Shown one piece after another: positions 13,380-15,455 of a stretch of DNA of 15,455 nt (the stretch's first letter is position 1; every line of letters begins with the position of its first letter). The notes beneath the pieces are model-generated. The model did not search any database and was not told the DNA's origin. It saw only the letters and a program-made list of their open reading frames with translations. The position numbers and the translations under genes are program-made. Origin of the DNA: Aureococcus anophagefferens (Eukaryota; Sar; Pelagophyceae; Pelagomonadales; Pelagomonadaceae); assembly GCF_000186865.1 (NCBI RefSeq), contig NW_008705580.1, positions 85,506 through 100,960 of the forward strand, in the 5' to 3' direction.

Positions 13380-13916
13380 CTAGAGCGCCGCGGGCGCGGG
13401 GTCCGGCCGCACGTCGAGGTTGCGGTCGACGACGACGAGGCGCGGTTTCGCGCAGGCGTGCGCCGCCGCGGCCGGCGGCTCGTCGCCGCGCCGCGCGGCG
13501 TCGCCGTTGTCGCAGCACGCGAAGCACAGGTCGTAGTCGCCGCAGCCGGCGCAGGACGCGTAGACCTCGAAGCCGCGCAGGCCCGACTCGAGCGTCCGCC
13601 CGCAGCCGTCGCAGGCGAAGATCTCCGGCGGCGTGCACGCGCGGTCCATACTCGTCGCGCGGCCGACGACCGTCGCCTTGCCGAACTTGACGAGGCGCCG
13701 CCGCTTCTTCGGCCGCGACGTCGTCGTCACGGCGAGGGCCGGCGAGGGGCCCTCCGCGGCCGCGAGCGCGGCGCAGGGCGTCGCGCCGGACGGCGGGAAC
13801 GAGAGCTGCCGCTTGCGGCGCGCCCGCCGCGTCGACGCGCCGCTGTTGAACGTGACGGCCGCCGCGAGGGGGTTCGGGCTCGACAGATCGGGGCGCGGGG
13901 TCTGCATGGCGGACAT
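13380..13916 (-). CDS. Small nuclear protein with a ZZ-type zinc finger
   Basis: The protein is 178 aa. ZZ fingers bind two zinc ions and recognise N-terminal peptides such as histone H3 tails or degrons. Here the finger is at about residues 100-155: C102-x2-C105, then C122-x2-C125-x5-C131-x2-C134 (FACDGCGR...YASCAGCGDYDLCFACCDNGD), with a possible His153 and Cys155 closing it. Two basic clusters, RRARRKRQLSF (30-40) and RPKKRRRLVKF (68-78), look like nuclear localisation signals. RLVKF also fits the RVxF docking pattern for protein phosphatase 1, a cheap motif. The rest is low-complexity Ser/Pro/Ala. An alternative would be a partial PHD or C1-like finger, but the spacing favours ZZ. It is divergent from the ion-channel gene. 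ATG 13914-13916 is followed by a second in-frame Met at residue 4. Confidence 0.7.
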   Translation of the reverse strand: MSAMQTPRPDLSSPNPLAAAVTFNSGASTRRARRKRQLSFPPSGATPCAALAAAEGPSPALAVTTTSRPKKRRRLVKFGKATVVGRATSMDRACTPPEIFACDGCGRTLESGLRGFEVYASCAGCGDYDLCFACCDNGDAARRGDEPPAAAAHACAKPRLVVVDRNLDVRPDPAPAAL

Positions 13917-14106
13917 CGTGTGTGTTTATACGTCGTGAACGGTGAGAGATTTCACGGTTTGGATGCTGTCGTTATCAGTTCGTGGGTCGTGAGCGGGATC
14001 ACACGGTTGGTGTGGGCATTACGCCGTTTGCGCATCAACGACGATTCACCAGCGTCATCATGAACCTCGACGGGGAGTTTCTTCGTTGGTTGGCTATCGA
14101 TCCGAA
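13917..14106. promoter_or_regulatory. Divergent promoter region (ZZ finger / ligand-gated channel)
   Basis: This 190 bp gap is clearly AT-richer than the flanks. It holds TTTATA at 13925-13930 (TATAAA on the minus strand, only 8 nt before the ZZ ATG, too close for a normal TATA box). It also holds an 11-nt direct repeat, GTCGTGAACGG (13932-13942) and GTCGTGAGCGG (13986-13996), 54 nt apart. Role inferred from position. Confidence 0.4.
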
Positions 14107-15455
14107 ATGGTGGCATCACTGGGCTGTGCCCTCGCGCTTCTCGTAGTATCGTCTCCGGCGGCGGCGCAGAGCTGCCCGACGAAGTCGAACGCCTTCGCGG
14201 CCCTCGCCGACCCGTCCGTCTATGACAAGGGCGTGCGCCCCGGCCGGGCCAACTACAGCGACCCCGACCCGCCGCCCGACGAGGTGCGCCCCCCCGCGCG
14301 CGCGGCGCGCCTCGACGCGCGCGGCGCGCGCAGGTCCAGGTGCGGCTCGCGATCAGCTCCTTCAAGAGCGTGAACACCGTGTCGCGGCGGTTCACGGTGC
14401 TCGGGTACTGGCGGACCATATGGCGGGACCCGCGGCTGGCATACCACGCCGGGGACGGCGCGGGGTGCTACGACACGGGCATCGATATTCTGGAGCACTA
14501 CGGCGACATCTGGCACCCGGGCGTCGTCATCAACAACATGGGCGAGATGGAGTTAGTAAACTACGACGGCGTCGTCCTCTACCTCTACCCCGACGGCACA
14601 CTCATCTTCACGCGCGGCGCCCCGCGTCCCGCCGCCAACAATTGCCGAGCGACGCGTTCGCGATGTAGGGCCATGCTGTCGCTCGAGCTGACGTGCGACA
14701 TGCACTTCGGCCAGCTGCCCTACGACACGCACGTCTGCGCCGTCAACTTCGAGAGTTACATGGAGCCGTCGAGCGAGGTGCGCCTCCTCGCCCAGGGCGG
14801 CGCGGCCGACGACCCGGACTCGGGCATCTCCCTCGACGCGGCGTCGGAGCTCGAGCACACGACGTGGATCGTCGAGGGCGGCCGCGACGGCTTCGCGTCG
14901 CCCGGCCGACACGTCCGGAAGTGGACGTCCGGCTACTTCTCGTCCGTCGCGGCGAGCCGCCACGGCAACTACACCCAGTACTGGGACAACGTCGTCGGCG
15001 AGATCTCCTTCCGCCGGAACTCGCACTACTACTTCGCGCGGCGCCCGCGCCCTGGAGAAGACGCGCGGATCGCGCGGCCTCCGCCCGAAGCGCCGCCGTC
15101 GACCGCGCCGCGGCTCGTAGGTGAACGCGATCATCCCCGACCTCATCTTCCTCGGCTTCACCTACATGGGCTTCTTCGTGGACCGCCACGTCGTGCCCGG
15201 CCGCGTCGGCCTGCTGAGCATGACGCTGCTCGTCGAGCGGACGCTCATCAACAGCATCTACTCGTCGCTGCCGGAGATCTCGTACCACTGCTGGCTCCTC
15301 GACTATATGATCGTCTCCTTCGTCCTCGTCTTCGTGTCCGCGGCGGAGTACGCGGTCGTGTCCGTCTACCTCGCGCGCGAGAAGGCCGCGGGCGCGTTCA
15401 AGGCGGACCTGCGGCAGCACGGCGACGCCGTCGCGGAATTTGTGGCGCGCGTCGA
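14107..15455 (+). CDS. Cys-loop (pentameric) ligand-gated ion channel, runs off right edge
   Basis: Proposed exons are 14107-14283, 14334-14611, 14669-15035 and 15121 onward. The product starts with a signal peptide (MVASLGCALALLVVSSPAAA-QS). The ligand-binding domain shows LGYWRTIWRDPRLAY (family W.D.RL), the IWHPGVVINN block (family iW.Pd.vl.N), and a canonical Cys-loop C161-DMHFGQLPYDTHV-C175 with 13 residues between the cysteines and the central LPYD. RRNSHYYF precedes the first span, VNAIIPDLIFLGFTYMGFF. M2 runs from VVPGRVGLLSMTLLVERTLI to SSLPEISY, and M3 is DYMIVSFVLVFVSAAEYAVV. The intracellular loop and M4 lie beyond the edge. PGR at -2' to 0', without a Glu at -1', resembles anion-selective channels, a weak inference. 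The ligand is unknown. Such channels are best known in animals and some bacteria, and reports from algae are few. Exon joins keep frame but are not transcript-verified. Confidence 0.85.
14284..14333 (+). other. Intron 1 (50 nt) of the ligand-gated channel gene
   Basis: GAG|GTGCGC...GCGCAG|GTC, phase 0. Reading through it shifts frame (50 nt) and breaks the ligand-binding domain; removing it joins ...PPPDE to VQVRLAISS, a typical first beta-strand. Confidence 0.7.
14612..14668 (+). other. Possible GC-AG intron 2 (57 nt) of the channel gene
   Basis: AC|GCGCGGCGCC...GATGTAG|G. Removing it gives ...LIFT-AMLSLELTC, the expected spacing before the Cys-loop. Keeping it inserts 19 residues but stays in frame, so retention is possible. 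The first ten bases equal those of the next intron. Confidence 0.5.
15036..15120 (+). other. GC-AG intron 3 (85 nt) of the channel gene
   Basis: TTC|GCGCGGCGCC...CTCGTAG|GTG. It joins SHYYF to VNAIIP exactly where the ligand-binding domain meets M1. Read-through leaves the M1-M3 frame, so splicing is needed. No GT is found near the donor position, so a GC donor is the simplest solution. Confidence 0.6.

Noticed and set aside
13925..13930. TATA box for the ZZ-finger gene
   Set aside because: TATAAA on the minus strand lies only 8 nt before the ATG, too close unless the leader is almost absent; noted but not called as a separate element.
14222..14668. A 148-codon plus-strand open frame covering exon 2 of the channel gene
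   Set aside because: It is in another frame, Arg/Pro-rich, and conflicts with the clear ligand-binding-domain frame.
1..15455. Prokaryotic operon, phage or insertion element
   Set aside because: No Shine-Dalgarno pattern, transposase, integrase, terminal repeats or att-like sites are seen. Gene content and introns are eukaryotic.
1..15455. tRNA, rRNA or other structured RNA genes
   Set aside because: No tRNA-like cloverleaf or rRNA signature was noticed in the gaps, all of which are under 300 bp; reading by eye cannot exclude a small ncRNA.

Overview
The window looks like a compact, very GC-rich nuclear contig from a stramenopile alga, most likely a pelagophyte close to Aureococcus. Four things point there. 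The gene set is eukaryotic (WASH complex, SFT2, SRR1, FKBP, ZZ finger, Cys-loop channel, CaaX protein). One small protein carries an 'ASA-F' bipartite plastid-targeting leader, the hallmark of red-lineage complex plastids. Introns are few and short (about 46-85 nt). One gene is readable only if UGA encodes selenocysteine, and pelagophytes are known for large selenoproteomes. The species is inferred, not shown. One base is undetermined (N at 9605).

Layout, left to right: (1) minus-strand N-terminus of a FAM21/WASHC2 protein (1-732, runs off the left edge); (2) minus-strand AIG1/FAR-17a-like membrane protein (1026-1727), with a possible C-terminal continuation at 792-1008; (3) minus-strand secreted glycosyltransferase joined to a sulfotransferase-like domain (1841-3400); (4) plus-strand FKBP prolyl isomerase (3669-4052), tail-to-tail and sharing its stop tetranucleotide with (5) a minus-strand CS-domain protein (4049-4789); (6) plus-strand small plastid-targeted membrane protein (4897-5178); (7) minus-strand ER thioredoxin-fold selenoprotein with a U-G-U-U active site, a KDEL tail and a SECIS candidate (5281-6150); (8) plus-strand prenylated tandem-repeat helical protein (6328-8799); (9) minus-strand SFT2 protein (8849-9550); (10) minus-strand SRR1-like protein (9650-10345); (11) plus-strand organelle-type NDP-kinase-like protein (10499-11644); (12) plus-strand Cys-rich protein of unknown function (11761-13311); (13) minus-strand ZZ-finger nuclear protein (13380-13916); (14) plus-strand pentameric ligand-gated ion channel (14107 to beyond the right edge).

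The genes do not form one pathway. Several belong to the endomembrane system: WASH/FAM21 at endosomes, SFT2 at the Golgi, the ER selenoprotein, the luminal glycosyltransferase and the surface channel. Packing is extreme. Gene gaps are about 50-270 bp, neighbours often sit on alternating strands, and divergent pairs appear to share promoters of 107-268 bp. No gene-free stretch exceeds 300 bases. The strongest discovery is the triple-selenocysteine thioredoxin-fold protein at 5439-6150.
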